Source: Paenibacillus methanolicus
GTDB taxonomy: Bacteria; Bacillota; Bacilli; Paenibacillales; Paenibacillaceae
Direction of reading: 5' to 3'
Assembly (NCBI RefSeq): GCF_008124765.1
Contig: NZ_VNHS01000008.1
Span: 1 to 64,000 of the forward strand
DNA: 64,000 nt
The notes beneath the pieces are model-generated. The model did not search any database and was not told the DNA's origin. It saw nothing but the letters and a program-made list of their open reading frames with translations. A program made the translations under genes and the position numbers. Positions 18,172-27,227 of the stretch are shown one piece after another; within the stretch, counting starts at the first letter, position 1, and every line of letters begins with the position of its first letter.

Positions 18172-18220
18172 AAGGCGAAACGGCTATCGCCGTCTTTTGC
18201 GGCGATAGCCGTTTCGTTCC
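18171..18220. repeat. Dispersed hairpin repeat, intact copy
   Basis: CGAAACGGCTATCGCCG (18176-18192) and its exact reverse complement (18200-18216) form a perfect 17-bp stem with a TCTTTTG loop. The first 28 bases recur exactly at 29323-29350, where the right arm is lost. This looks like a genome-wide hairpin repeat and not a gene-specific terminator. Confidence 0.7.
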
Positions 18221-18241
18221 AGGGAAATTCTTGTAATGTAA

Positions 18242-18283
18242 AATAGGCAAGCCCGGTATCATCGGATACCGGGCTTGCCTATT
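18242..18283 (-). terminator. Terminator of the YIP1-family gene
   Basis: AATAGGCAAGCCCGGTATC pairs with GATACCGGGCTTGCCTATT around a short loop, a stem of about 19 bp. The minus-strand copy continues into TTTTA. Confidence 0.85.
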
Positions 18284-18310
18284 GCCGACGAGCGTTCGCG
18301 TACGAAGCCC

Positions 18311-18919
18311 TTATAAATTGAACAGCAGAATAATAACCGTAACGACCAGCACTAACACAATCATAAGCAATATGCCGGCGATGATCCCGCATAGCAGCGA
18401 TTTCCAGACGCTGAACTGATGCGCTTCCGCAATGGAAAGAATACTAATGCCAAGCATCCAGATGCCGAGCACGATGGTGAGACCGCCGAATAGCAGACTA
18501 AACAGACTACCGCCCGGGATCATCAAATTCGGAATGCTGACGATCGCCGCCAATATCGCCGGCATGTAGTTCCCCCGCAGGATGGCAGTGCGAATCTCAC
18601 GGGATCGTCCCTGCCCGCCGACCCAGCCGCCGACCTTCGCGATCAGCCAGCCGAAGAAATAGATGCCGATAATGCCGCCAACGGCGCCGGAAATCATGGC
18701 CGCGATGGCAAGCGCCACCGGCGGCATGTCCTGCAGCCGCGGGTTCGTCGAATATTCGACGATGGCGCTAATAATGCCCGCCACGATCGACAACGGCACG
18801 AGATGGCGTTCCGGCTGCGCGGAATCCAGGTAGGCGCGAATCGTCGCGCGAGGCCTGATCCAGATCGTCAGCCAAGGGTTAAGCGTGCCCGTCCGAGGGC
18901 CGGATGAATGTTGTTCCAC
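18311..18919 (-). CDS. YIP1-family integral membrane protein
   Basis: A 202-residue protein with five predicted membrane segments and the YIP1-family opening: a short polar N-terminus, then NPWLTIWIRPRATIRAYLDS, followed by hydrophobic segments with a GWLIAKVGGWVGGQGR cytoplasmic loop. Bacterial members are poorly characterised. The start is GTG 18919, with AAGGAGAACGACGC immediately upstream. It appears monocistronic and ends at a strong terminator. Confidence 0.75.
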   Translation of the reverse strand: MEQHSSGPRTGTLNPWLTIWIRPRATIRAYLDSAQPERHLVPLSIVAGIISAIVEYSTNPRLQDMPPVALAIAAMISGAVGGIIGIYFFGWLIAKVGGWVGGQGRSREIRTAILRGNYMPAILAAIVSIPNLMIPGGSLFSLLFGGLTIVLGIWMLGISILSIAEAHQFSVWKSLLCGIIAGILLMIVLVLVVTVIILLFNL

Positions 18920-19126
18920 GCGTCGTTCTCCTTACGATGATAGGTATAGTGACTCAGTTCATCTTAATCATTCCGGAGAGGCAATGCAATCCGTTCTCGA
19001 TGAACTACGCAAAGAGCGTCTTGCGGTTTCGGATATCCGGATGGCTCATGCCAATCCGATCAACGCGTGGAAGCGGGAACAGACCTATCCTGCAAGCCCG
19101 CGGAACGTAATGAGTCGAAGCGGGAA

Positions 19127-19714
19127 TCAGTTCGCGACGGCCTTGAAGTAACGATAGACTTTATCCAGCTTCTCCCGGTGTTTGCCGCTTGGACTTTCCA
19201 TATTGCCGAATTCGAAGAACTTCACCCGCTTCATCCCGACGAAGCCGAATAACGCCCGCCGCATTAATACCTTATGAGCATTGTTCAGCCACAGCAGCGG
19301 ATAGTTCGCCGGACCTTTCATCGTGGAGATGCAGACGACCGATTTTCCTTTCAGCAGCCCTTCGGGAAATAGTCCCTTTTTGTCGCGATAAGCAAAACCC
19401 GAGGCGAACATCTGGTCAATGAATCCGAGCAGCATGGCCGGCGGTCTCCCCCACCAAATCGGATAGATGCAGACGACTTTGTCCGCCCAGAGGAGCTGCT
19501 CGCGGTACTTGGCCAGATTAGGGTCGGCATGCATATCCCGCCTGCGTTTCTCCTCGTTGAATACGAGCACGGGATCGAACTTCTCCGCGTACAGATCCGC
19601 CACTTGCACCTCGCGAACCGAGGTATTCTCGCGAATTCCTTTCAATACCTGCTGCAGGAAAGCATAGCTCAAGCTTTGGTGATTCGGATGCGTGAAGATG
19701 ACGAGTACATTCAC
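19127..19714 (-). CDS. NAD(P)H-dependent flavodoxin-fold oxidoreductase (KefF/MdaB-like)
   Basis: A 195-residue flavodoxin-like protein: VLVIFTHPNHQSLSYAFLQQ binds the FMN/FAD phosphate, DKVVCIYPIWWGRPPAMLLG is the isoalloxazine-contacting loop and FIDQMFASGFAYR follows. Family members reduce quinones or other electrophiles with two electrons. The GTG 19714 start has GAGGGGG 6 bases upstream. It is divergent from a MarR regulator across an AT-rich operator-like region, the usual layout for an oxidoreductase induced by toxic quinones or electrophiles and repressed by its MarR neighbour. Confidence 0.85.
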   Translation of the reverse strand: MNVLVIFTHPNHQSLSYAFLQQVLKGIRENTSVREVQVADLYAEKFDPVLVFNEEKRRRDMHADPNLAKYREQLLWADKVVCIYPIWWGRPPAMLLGFIDQMFASGFAYRDKKGLFPEGLLKGKSVVCISTMKGPANYPLLWLNNAHKVLMRRALFGFVGMKRVKFFEFGNMESPSGKHREKLDKVYRYFKAVAN

Positions 19715-19773
19715 GTGATTCCCCCTCTTTCGTTATGATTTGGTAACTAAAGGCTATCACGCCCTCCAATTAG

Positions 19774-19815
19774 TTGTCAATTGATAATTATTAATTGATA
19801 ATTGTTTAATGACAA
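19774..19815. promoter_or_regulatory. MarR operator region between divergent genes
   Basis: Two direct copies of AATTGATAATT (19779-19789 and 19793-19803) sit inside a larger dyad whose outer arms are TTGTCA (19774-19779) and TGACAA (19810-19815). It lies in the middle of the divergent intergenic region. Confidence 0.65.
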
Positions 19816-19848
19816 TTAATTTGCTACTGTGTTCATGAGGTGATCCGA

Positions 19849-20298
19849 TTGCAGCCCGCATTATTTCAACTTATCGTGCAATTCGTCGCGAACGTCCATC
19901 AAGCGGCGAACGAACTATCCAAGGCGGTTCAGCTCGAAGAGGTGACGCCCGTCCAATACAAGATGCTCGAATTCATCAAAGTGAGCCAACCGGTGACGCT
20001 CAGCCATATCAGCGATTGTCTTCAAATGTCCATGCCCAACACGAGCCGGGAGCTCCGCAAATTAAGCGAGAAGGAACTGTGCGTGAAATCGTTCGATCCC
20101 GAAGATCGGCGCAAGCAGTGGATTCGTCTGACCGCCAGCGGCGAATCGATGATGAACAACGCTTTCGCCAGCATAGAAGCGAGTTTGGCGGCACGCATCG
20201 GCGAGTTGAGCGTAGACGAGCTGGAGGAAGTCGCCGCGGCCATCGAGCTGCTCCAAGCAAAAGTCTTCGCAAACCCGCCCTCCAATCGCAAGGACTAG
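19849..20298 (+). CDS. MarR-family transcriptional regulator
   Basis: A 149-residue winged-helix protein with the MarR core: VTPVQYKMLEFIKVSQPVTL, SHISDCLQMSMPNTSRELRK (recognition helix) and CVKSFDPEDRRKQWIRLTAS (wing with the conserved D-x-R-R). Helices at both ends form the dimer interface. TTG 19849 is preferred because AGGTGATCC, complementary to the 16S tail, lies just before it; GTG 19840 overlaps that site. Two Cys residues (in SDCLQM and ELCVKSF) could allow redox sensing, but this is inference. It very likely represses the divergent oxidoreductase gene. Confidence 0.88.
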   Translation: MQPALFQLIVQFVANVHQAANELSKAVQLEEVTPVQYKMLEFIKVSQPVTLSHISDCLQMSMPNTSRELRKLSEKELCVKSFDPEDRRKQWIRLTASGESMMNNAFASIEASLAARIGELSVDELEEVAAAIELLQAKVFANPPSNRKD

Positions 20299-20556
20299 CT
20301 ATCCGAATTGCCTCCACGGATATCTTCCAAGGCTGGCCATTGCTAATTGCCCAGCTCTGGTAAATTCCGTTGCATGCCCTGCCCCCTCGAAAACTATCGC
20401 TCGGCCCCTCGGGCGGGATCACGTCATCTCGCCCTTGAAATACGCCCCGTCGAAAAGGTTCCCCTTGCCGTCAAATCAGCCCCGTGAAAAAACGCGACAT
20501 TTGGGATCACCCATTGATTTCTGTAATAAATAGTTAATTTGTATAAAATGTTGTAA

Positions 20557-20585
20557 TTGTGACGTTTGTAAAGGTGAGCTATGAT
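20557..20585 (+). promoter_or_regulatory. Promoter of the LPMO gene
   Basis: TTGTGA (20557-20562), a 17-bp spacer and TATGAT (20580-20585), about 120 bases upstream of the LPMO start. Confidence 0.65.
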
Positions 20586-20657
20586 TAAAGGGCAACAAAT
20601 TGTATCACCCTTTCAACCAGCCGGAAGGGAGGTGAACATCTTCTAAAACCCCTTGTT

Positions 20658-20671
20658 TGGAAGCGCTTACT
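20658..20671 (+). promoter_or_regulatory. Candidate cre (CcpA) site in the LPMO leader
   Basis: TGGAAGCGCTTACT matches the cre consensus TGWAANCGNTNWCA at 12 of 14 positions and sits downstream of the promoter. A site there would block elongation under glucose, fitting catabolite repression of a chitin-degrading enzyme. Confidence 0.55.
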
Positions 20672-20706
20672 GCTTGTCCAATCCAAATGACCAAGGAGGA
20701 AGATGA

Positions 20707-21735
20707 ATGACGATTAGTTTGCCGAATCAACTGTTATGGAGAAAGATGGCCCTGGTGGGCGGATCGATGCTTTTAATGGCGGTCCTCTCGCTGATCCTGG
20801 TTCAGAAAGCTTCCGCGCACGGATACGTCGACTCGCCTGCAAGCCGTGCCATCCAGTGCAAGAACGGTACGAACGTCGATTGCGGCGCCATCGTATACGA
20901 GCCTCAGAGCTTGGAAGCGCCTAAAGGCTGGCCGAATGCAGGCCCGGCGGACGGCAAAATCGCTAGCGCGGGCGGCGCATTCCCGAAACTCGACGAGCAA
21001 TCGTCCACACGCTGGAACAAGGTCAATATTCAAGCCGGCCCTAAGCAGTTCACGTGGAAACTGACAGCGGCGCACGCCACGGCAAGCTGGAAATATTACA
21101 TTACGAAAGACGGCTGGAACCAAAACGCCCCACTTACCCGCGACTCCTTCAACCTGACGCCGTTCTGCACCGAGCTGAAGAACGGTACTCAGCCTCCATT
21201 CACCTACACTAGCAATTGCAACGTTCCTGCCAAATCCGGGTATCATGTCATTCTCGCCGTATGGGAAATCGCCGACACGGCTAATGCTTTCTACAACGTC
21301 ATCGACGTCAACTTCACGGGCGGCACGACGCCTACCCTCGGCACGCCGACCGGCCTGACGGCTTCCGGCATCACGAACACGAGCGCCACGCTGTCCTGGA
21401 GTGCCGTAAGCGGCGCGACGGGCTACGAAATCTACCGCAACAACAGCCTGGTTGGCACGTCGACGACCACATCCTTCACCAACACTGGCCTGTCATCGGG
21501 CACGACGTATACCTACACGGTCAGAGCGACTAACGGAAGCGGAGCCTCGAACTTATCAGCCGCGCTATCCGTCACCACGACCGGAACGTCAACCCCGACT
21601 TACCCGGCATGGAGTTCGTCAACCGTCTATGTAGGCGGCAATAAAGTCAGTCATAACGGTAAGAATTACGAGGCCAAATGGTGGACGCTAGGCGAAACCC
21701 CTGGCGTAGCCGACGTTTGGAAACTTCTCCCTTAA
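20707..21735 (+). CDS. Secreted AA10 lytic polysaccharide monooxygenase with FnIII and CBM5/12
   Basis: A 342-residue exported copper enzyme that cleaves crystalline chitin (possibly cellulose) oxidatively. The signal peptide ends at ILVQKASA, so the mature chain begins with His38 in [14 protein letters not shown]; the N-terminal His and H123 ([10 protein letters not shown]) form the copper histidine brace. The AA10 domain spans about 38-205, followed by a fibronectin III domain (about 212-295, [20 protein letters not shown]) and a CBM5/12-type chitin-binding domain (about 300-342, [20 protein letters not shown]). It has its own promoter, a cre-like site and a terminator, so it is a catabolite-controlled single gene. 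Confidence 0.93.
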   Translation: MTISLPNQLLWRKMALVGGSMLLMAVLSLILVQKASAHGYVDSPASRAIQCKNGTNVDCGAIVYEPQSLEAPKGWPNAGPADGKIASAGGAFPKLDEQSSTRWNKVNIQAGPKQFTWKLTAAHATASWKYYITKDGWNQNAPLTRDSFNLTPFCTELKNGTQPPFTYTSNCNVPAKSGYHVILAVWEIADTANAFYNVIDVNFTGGTTPTLGTPTGLTASGITNTSATLSWSAVSGATGYEIYRNNSLVGTSTTTSFTNTGLSSGTTYTYTVRATNGSGASNLSAALSVTTTGTSTPTYPAWSSSTVYVGGNKVSHNGKNYEAKWWTLGETPGVADVWKLLP

Positions 21736-21741
21736 AGCGCG

Positions 21742-21779
21742 AAAGACCCGGAGTATATTATATACTTCGGGTCTTTTTT
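21742..21779 (+). terminator. Terminator of the LPMO gene
   Basis: AAAGACCCGGAGTATA and TATACTTCGGGTCTTT form a long stem with a TTA loop, followed by TTTTT. Confidence 0.92.
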
Positions 21780-21895
21780 GCGAGCGTTAGCTATGAATCG
21801 CGCGAACAATCATGCATTCGCGGCAAAATGATGATTAAAAAGAAGGCGGCAGCGGCAACTTAAGATGAATCACATGATAAAGGAGCCGCCTGCAC

Positions 21896-22228
21896 ATGTC
21901 GAAGTTTGTGTTTAAATGGTTGGTTAACGGCGCGATCGTCGTCGCGCTTCTTATGTATTACACCGATGCGACGCTGCTGGAAGCCGCGATGGCCGCAACC
22001 GGACTAACGGTCGTCGCCTACTTGATAGGCGATCAGCTCATATTGCGCAAGACGAACAATACGATCGCGACAATCGCCGATTTCGGTCTTGCCATGGCGT
22101 ATCTGTACGTCGTCGCGGATTATTTGGACTGGAATTTGTCGCTGGGCGAGGCCTTCTTTATTTCGCTCATGCTCGGGGCGTTCGAGTTTGTCTTCCACCG
22201 GTATATGCTTCGGGAAGAAGCATACTGA
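21896..22228 (+). CDS. DUF2512 (YndM-like) membrane protein
   Basis: A 110-residue protein with four membrane segments and typical DUF2512 blocks: FKWLVNGAIVVALLMYYTDA, GLTVVAYLIGDQLILRKTNN and AFFISLMLGAFEFVFHRYML. Such proteins are common in spore-forming Bacilli and have no established function. AAGGAG lies 10 bases before ATG 21896. A hairpin separates it from the convergent thrS gene. Confidence 0.82.
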   Translation: MSKFVFKWLVNGAIVVALLMYYTDATLLEAAMAATGLTVVAYLIGDQLILRKTNNTIATIADFGLAMAYLYVVADYLDWNLSLGEAFFISLMLGAFEFVFHRYMLREEAY

Positions 22229-22260
22229 GACCTGGAACAACGCGATCGTATAACGTGGAC

Positions 22261-22286
22261 AAGGGGAGGCCGGCTGGCCTCCCCTT
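22261..22286. terminator. Hairpin between DUF2512 and thrS genes
   Basis: AAGGGGAGGCC pairs with GGCCTCCCCTT. It is located between convergent genes and may serve both. Confidence 0.7.
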
Positions 22287-22319
22287 GCGTTTGCGGTTTG
22301 ACGGGCATCCGGCAATCGT

Positions 22320-24236
22320 TTAGCTTTTGTCCGTTATTTCTTGCCGCATCCGTTCAACGAACGCGGAGACGCTCATGCCTTCGCTGTCCTCCGAGCCGCG
22401 TCGGCGGACGGACACTTCGCCTGCGTTTAATTCGCTCTCGCCGACGATGATCGAATAAGGGACTTTCTGCAGCCGGGCTTCCCGGATCTTGTACCCCAGC
22501 TTCTCGTTCCTCGCGTCGATCTCGACCCGGATTCCCGCTACCGCCAGCGCTCGCTTGACCTCGTAGCCATAGTCCGCATACCGTTCCGATACCGGCAGAA
22601 TCTTCGCCTGCACCGGCGCCAGCCACAGCGGGAAGGCGCCCGCGTAATGTTCAGTCAGAATGCCGATGAACCGATCGATCGAGCCGTATACCGCGCGGTG
22701 AATGACGACGGGACGGTGCTTGCCGTTATCTTCGCCGATGTAGACAAGGTCGAATTTCTCCGGCATCTGGAAGTCCAGCTGAATGGTGCCGCATTGCCAG
22801 CTCCGCTTGAGCGCATCTTGAATATGGAAGTCGATCTTCGGGCCGTAGAACGCGCCGTCGCCTTCGTTCAGCCGGTAAGCGATGCCGCGGTTCTCCAGAA
22901 CACTGCGCAGCGATTGCTCCGCTTGAGCCCACAGCTCATCCGAACCCATCGAATCGTCGGGCCGCGTCGACAGCTCGATCTCGTACGAGAAGCCGAAGAC
23001 GCCGTAGACGTCATCGATCAGATCGATGACACGGCCAATCTCCGCCTCGATCTGTTCCGGAAGGACGAAGAGGTGCGCGTCATCCTGGCAGAACGTACGG
23101 ACCCGCGTCATGCCGCCGAGCGCGCCGGAGTACTCGTGTCGGTGCACCTGGCCGAATTCGGCCATCCGGATCGGCAGCTCTCGGTAGGAATGGCGGCGAT
23201 CTTTGTAAATCAGCATATGTCCCGGACAATTCATCGGCTTGAGCGCATACTTCGTCTCGTCCACGTTCGTGAAGTACATATTGTCCTTGTAATGCTCCCA
23301 ATGTCCGGATTGCTCCCATATCCGGTTGTTCATCATAAGCGGCGTGCGGACCTCTTGGTAATCCAGCTTCCGCTGCGCCTCGCGTGCGAAATTCTCCAGC
23401 TCCGTGCGAATCGTCATGCCGTTCGGCAAATAGAAGGGCATGCCCGGCGCTTCCTCCGAGAACATGAAGAGCGACAGCTCCTTGCCGAGCTTGCGGTGGT
23501 CGCGCTTGCGGGCTTCCTCCAGCATGTGCAAATGCTCATCGAGCGCGGACTTCTTCGCGAACGCCGTACCGTACACGCGCTGCAGCATCTTGTTGTTCGC
23601 ATCGCCCCGCCAATAGGCGCCGGCGACGCTGAGCAGCTTGAACGCTTTGATCCGGCCCGTCGAAGGCAAGTGCGGCCCACGGCACAGGTCCGTGAATTCG
23701 CCCTGCGTATACAGCGTGATGACCGCCTCCTCCGGTAAACCGTCGATGAGCTCCAATTTGTAGGGCTCGGCTTGCTCCGCGAATAGTCTTCGCGCTTCCT
23801 CCCGGCTAACTTCGCGGCTCGTAATCGGCTGATTCTCCCGTACGATCCGCGCCATCTCCCGTTCGATGCTTGCCAGGTCATCGGCGGATAACGGATTCTC
23901 CAGCTCGACGTCGTAGTAGAAGCCGTTCTCGATCACCGGACCAATCGCCAGTTTCACCGCTTGATCGCCGTAGATCCGTTTGAGCGCCTGCGCCAGTACG
24001 TGCGCGGTCGAATGACGGAGAATCTCCGCTCCCTCGGGCGAATCAAGCGTAATAATTTCAACGAGGCTATACGGGGCTATCGTCTGGTTCAGATCCGCCA
24101 GCGTGCCATTGATTTTCCCCGCGATCGCTTGTTTGGCCAGCCCTGTGCCGATTGCGGCCGCCACTTGCGCGACGGTCGTCGTTCGTTCGAACCCCCTGCT
24201 TGTTCCATCTGGCATTGTTACGTTGATCTTCTCCAT
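22320..24236 (-). CDS. thrS: Threonine--tRNA ligase
   Basis: A 638-residue class II synthetase that charges tRNA-Thr. Domains: N-terminal TGS (INVTMPDGTSRGFERTTTVA), the N2 editing domain with HSTAHVLAQALKR, the catalytic core with MNCPGHMLIYKDRRHSYREL (the Cys is the zinc ligand) and GGMTRVRTFCQDDAHLF (motif 2), and a C-terminal anticodon-binding domain (PLWLAPVQAKILPVSERYAD). ATG 24236 (MEKINVTMPD) is chosen because GGAGG lies 7 bases upstream. Length and motifs are normal. Expression is controlled by the T-box leader upstream. Confidence 0.97.
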   Translation of the reverse strand: MEKINVTMPDGTSRGFERTTTVAQVAAAIGTGLAKQAIAGKINGTLADLNQTIAPYSLVEIITLDSPEGAEILRHSTAHVLAQALKRIYGDQAVKLAIGPVIENGFYYDVELENPLSADDLASIEREMARIVRENQPITSREVSREEARRLFAEQAEPYKLELIDGLPEEAVITLYTQGEFTDLCRGPHLPSTGRIKAFKLLSVAGAYWRGDANNKMLQRVYGTAFAKKSALDEHLHMLEEARKRDHRKLGKELSLFMFSEEAPGMPFYLPNGMTIRTELENFAREAQRKLDYQEVRTPLMMNNRIWEQSGHWEHYKDNMYFTNVDETKYALKPMNCPGHMLIYKDRRHSYRELPIRMAEFGQVHRHEYSGALGGMTRVRTFCQDDAHLFVLPEQIEAEIGRVIDLIDDVYGVFGFSYEIELSTRPDDSMGSDELWAQAEQSLRSVLENRGIAYRLNEGDGAFYGPKIDFHIQDALKRSWQCGTIQLDFQMPEKFDLVYIGEDNGKHRPVVIHRAVYGSIDRFIGILTEHYAGAFPLWLAPVQAKILPVSERYADYGYEVKRALAVAGIRVEIDARNEKLGYKIREARLQKVPYSIIVGESELNAGEVSVRRRGSEDSEGMSVSAFVERMRQEITDKS

Positions 24237-24318
24237 GATTAAGCCTCCGTTTCCTCGAAAATAGTTTGGGTTCAAAAATTCGACAACTAGCGACTTATTG
24301 AACTACCTTATTGAACGC

Positions 24319-24630
24319 AAAAAAAACGCATCTCGTCCGGCAAGGGACGAGCGCGTTCAACTCGTGGTTCCACCCTAATTCGACCTTCGGCGACTCCGGC
24401 AACGATTGGCATCGAGGCGGGCGACTTCAGGTCCTTCATTGGCATCCGGTAACGGGGATGAGTCGGCGGCTTATACTGACAGCTCGACTCGCGAACCGGG
24501 TTCCAAGCTGCGGCTGCAAAGGGGTAACTCCGCACTCGGCAGCTGAAGAGGCTCGCAGCAATCGCCTCTCTCTCTGGGCAGCCCGGCATGGGAATCGTGT
24601 CTTTGGTCATCGCCTTGAATATGGTCTTTA
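24319..24630 (-). promoter_or_regulatory. T-box riboswitch leader of thrS
   Basis: On the minus strand the conserved T-box sequence AGGGTGGAACCACGAG lies at 24376-24361 and is followed by a terminator hairpin (about 24356-24327, pairing around CGTCC/GGACG) and a T-run (24326-24319). The T-box core can pair with the 5' arm of the terminator to form the antiterminator. Upstream sequence holds a long stem-I-like region. Uncharged tRNA-Thr should favour read-through. The specifier codon could not be placed with certainty by eye. Confidence 0.93.
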
Positions 24631-24660
24631 TCTTACACAGCGGTTTTCATCAAAGTCAAG
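24631..24660 (-). promoter_or_regulatory. Promoter of the thrS T-box transcript
   Basis: TTGACT (24660-24655), an 18-bp spacer and TAAGAT (24636-24631) on the minus strand, immediately 5' of the leader. Confidence 0.75.
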
Positions 24661-24674
24661 CGATTCCCAAAAAT

Positions 24675-25934
24675 TTATTCCTTTTCCTCTCTCCTCCAAG
24701 TTCGAACCGAACTCCGATAGAGGGCGATGACCGGCGTCAACAGCGCGGCGGAGACGAGCAGCGACGCGCGCAGCGCGTAACGGCTGCCGATCCAGCCGAC
24801 GAACGGACCGCCGGCCGTCTGGCCTAGCGCATCCGACTGCCCCATCATCGAGAGCACGGTCGCGCGGGAGCTGCTGTCGATATGCCGGTTCATCCATGCG
24901 GCCGAGATCGGTCCGGCCAGCGTGCGAACGGCATCATGCACGAGAATCGCCGCCATCGCCCAGGCGAAACCGGGCGACATAGCTAGTAAGGCAATGGCTC
25001 CGATCCGGACCAAAGTCAACCCCATCAGCGCCCGCGCCATCGCTTGATCGTTCCCCGTATCCAAGCGATTCTCGGCGAAGCGGAGGAGCGGAACGGCCAG
25101 CAGGGTCGAGAGCATCGCGAGCAATCCGATCCATACGGCCGTCGGCCAATTCTCCGGCAGACCGATATCGAGCATGAGATGCGCCTGCCACAAGCGGTCG
25201 TATCCTTCCGACGCGGCGCCGCTTAACGTCGCGACAAGCAGCATCGCGAACAAGATGGGCCGACCTCGAACGATGCGCGCTCCCGACAACCATGTTTCTT
25301 TCACGCCGACCCAGTAGGTATTGCGCCCTATCGGCCGGTCCGGCTTGACGAACCCGGTCTCCCGCATCCGAACGAGGAGGAATGCGCCGATCAGCACGTA
25401 CAGCGCGCCTCCGGCCAAGTAAGGGACATTCGCGTCAGCCTGCGAGAGGAGGACGCTCAGCGGAATGCCGATCAGCGAGCCCGCCAATCCGTACCGCCCA
25501 GCCCGCAGGAATAGCGGTCCGGCTTTCGGTTCGCCGACCTCGTCCGCAATCCAAGCGGCATCCGCTCCGCTGACGAAGGTGGCGCCGATCCCGTAGAACA
25601 ATTGGCCGATCAGAAGCCAGAAGAACGCGCTCATCCACAGCTGCATCTCGCCAAGCCAGATGGCGCATCCCTCCAGCGTAAAGCCGGCACCGAGGACGAA
25701 CATGCCGATCACGACGGATTTGCGCCTGCCGTGCATATCCGCCATCACGCCGGTGATCCCTTCGAACAGCAGTACGGTCAACTCCAGCACCATGCCGATC
25801 ATCAGCAGTTCGAAGGGCGAAAGACCCAGCGCCAACACTTGATAGATGGCATAGGTCGTAAACATTATAGAATTAGCCAAGGCCGTGAAGAACGACATGG
25901 CTAAATAAACGCGCGACGCTTTGTTTTCACTCAT
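24675..25934 (-). CDS. Major facilitator superfamily transporter, drug-efflux-like
   Basis: A 419-residue MFS protein with twelve predicted spans. The loop 2-3 signature GVMADMHGRRKSVVIGMFVL is clear, and the motif C-like region PLFLRAGRYGLAGSLIGIPL lies in the first half. The second half contains GPISAAWMNRHIDSSSRATV, typical of tetracycline/macrolide-type exporters. The substrate is unknown. AAAGGAGAGG lies about 10 bases before the ATG. A 27-codon ORF with a perfect ribosome binding site lies 73 bases upstream and may be a leader. The gene ends 15 bases before the thrS promoter. Confidence 0.85.
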   Translation of the reverse strand: MSENKASRVYLAMSFFTALANSIMFTTYAIYQVLALGLSPFELLMIGMVLELTVLLFEGITGVMADMHGRRKSVVIGMFVLGAGFTLEGCAIWLGEMQLWMSAFFWLLIGQLFYGIGATFVSGADAAWIADEVGEPKAGPLFLRAGRYGLAGSLIGIPLSVLLSQADANVPYLAGGALYVLIGAFLLVRMRETGFVKPDRPIGRNTYWVGVKETWLSGARIVRGRPILFAMLLVATLSGAASEGYDRLWQAHLMLDIGLPENWPTAVWIGLLAMLSTLLAVPLLRFAENRLDTGNDQAMARALMGLTLVRIGAIALLAMSPGFAWAMAAILVHDAVRTLAGPISAAWMNRHIDSSSRATVLSMMGQSDALGQTAGGPFVGWIGSRYALRASLLVSAALLTPVIALYRSSVRTWRREEKE

Positions 25935-26007
25935 GGGGCGATTACCTCTCCTTTAACAAGGCGGCATGCAACCCCCTTACGCGCCTGCAACGAACCCGGA
26001 ACGGCCG

Positions 26008-26091
26008 TTACATCGCGGTATGGTCGGCTCTGCCGCTTACTTCGACGATTCGAATGGATTCCATCGCGGCATGCATATAGGATTGGGACAT
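26008..26091 (-). CDS. Candidate 27-aa small ORF / leader peptide upstream of the MFS gene
   Basis: The sequence AGGAGG (26106-26101) lies 9 bases before an ATG opening a 27-codon frame (begins MSQSYMHAAMESIRIVE, ends with TAA at 26010-26008). A TATAAT lies at 26127-26122, so the 5' leader would be only a few bases, but no matching -35 is seen. The ORF ends 73 bases before the MFS exporter. Leader peptides with this arrangement control some antibiotic exporters through ribosome stalling. That role is inference; no anti-terminator pairing was verified. Confidence 0.4.
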   Translation of the reverse strand: MSQSYMHAAMESIRIVEVSGRADHTAM

Positions 26092-26127
26092 GTGAGTCTA
26101 CCTCCTGGAGTTGTTACCCCCATTATA

Positions 26128-26435
26128 ATCGCCATCGGCAGCGGACGGTTGGTAATGGACGGTTATACTTGAACTCTCCATTCCGCTCGCGCCGTCGGCA
26201 TTTACAACGCCTTGAACAAGAAGACGACCTTCTTCGTCGTCTTCGCATCCAAGGTTTGAATCGTAATCGTCTCGATGTTCATCCATTCTCCCAATTGCTA
26301 ACGTTACATCGATTAATAGGGAGGACGCGTCTTTTCGCCTAATACCTAGGAGACGGGCCGCCTGCCCAAGCGCAAAAAGCAGCGTCCTTCCGAAGAAGAA
26401 CGACTGCTTGGATAGCTGTATGATGACCTGAAACG
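26128..26435. other. Intergenic region, no confident gene
   Basis: This stretch holds a 26-codon minus-strand frame (26202-26282, begins MNIETITIQTLDAKTTKK) with only a weak GGGAG site, overlapped by a longer 62-codon frame. Neither is convincing. Nothing else was seen. Confidence 0.3.
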
Positions 26436-27227
26436 TTAGCTGCCGCTTGCGGCAATCGCTTCCTGGCCGCTCTTAATCTCGTTCTCCCAAATTTGCTCCA
26501 TCGTCTCATGCGAGATGTCCTTCTGAAAATCCTCCTCCGACGCATACGTGAATACGATGACCGTCCTACGGGAAGAGCCGGTTAGCGGGCTGATCCGGTG
26601 CAGCGTCGTATTGGCTTTCATCAGATAACAGTGGCCCTGCGGAATGCAGACGCGGCTCGTCTCGTGGGATTCGAGTATTTTCTGCACGCAATTCGCCTTG
26701 TCGTCGCGGTCCCATTCCGTCCTCGGAATATACTCGACCAGCGCTCCCTCCCCTTCGGCCGGCGCTTCGACGATCCAGATTAATGCAAAAGTATAGTCGT
26801 CCCAATGCCAGCCGTGGGTATCGCCCATGGCCTGTTGGCTGTTGATGATATACTCCTCCGGTTCGTACGGAACAGGAAACAACGGCTTGCCGGCGTTGAT
26901 CTCGGCCAAGAATCGCTTGATCGGTTCGGAGGCGAAGAAGGCTGGAATGTATCGGCCGTGCTCTGCGATCGCCTGTCTGCCCGCGCTGTTGAAATACCGC
27001 GGCGTGTTGCCGGTTTCCTGAATGTGTAGCTCGCGGCGGCGCCCATGCTGCCGAAGCAGCCGAAGCGCTTCCTCCTGCATCTCGTCTCGCAGACGCTCCG
27101 GAAGCAGGCCGTCGAAAACGACCATATCCCGCTCTCCGAACGCAAGCCGAAGCTCGTCCTTCTTCTGCTGTTCGAGCTCGCTCAAATGCGCTTCCACCGC
27201 TTCATCGAACGATTGCTGCCAATTCAT
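26436..27227 (-). CDS. 2-oxoglutarate/Fe(II)-dependent oxygenase, HalD/ArpA-like
   Basis: A 263-residue double-stranded beta-helix oxygenase. The iron triad is visible: H141 and D143 in THGWHWDDYTFALIW and H210 in ANTTLHRISPL, with the 2OG-binding Arg in GSSRRTVIVFTYA. The overall pattern (GNTPRYFNSAGRQAI, FPVPYEPEEYIINSQQAMGD) resembles the HalD/ArpA group, which includes amino-acid halogenases. The Asp ligand is retained here, so a hydroxylase is expected; radical halogenases replace it with Gly or Ala. The start is ATG 27227 or the adjacent ATG 27230, behind AGAGGG. Neighbours give no substrate clue. Confidence 0.8.
   Translation of the reverse strand: MNWQQSFDEAVEAHLSELEQQKKDELRLAFGERDMVVFDGLLPERLRDEMQEEALRLLRQHGRRRELHIQETGNTPRYFNSAGRQAIAEHGRYIPAFFASEPIKRFLAEINAGKPLFPVPYEPEEYIINSQQAMGDTHGWHWDDYTFALIWIVEAPAEGEGALVEYIPRTEWDRDDKANCVQKILESHETSRVCIPQGHCYLMKANTTLHRISPLTGSSRRTVIVFTYASEEDFQKDISHETMEQIWENEIKSGQEAIAASGS

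Noticed and set aside
17963..18262. 99-codon minus-strand frame
   Set aside because: Runs through the hairpin repeat and terminator; no start signal.
26202..26282. 26-codon minus-strand frame
   Set aside because: Only a weak GGGAG site, no coupling and no known family; conservation unknown.
26436..27227. 2OG oxygenase considered as an amino-acid halogenase
   Set aside because: The metal-binding Asp (D143) is present; radical halogenases replace it with Gly or Ala.
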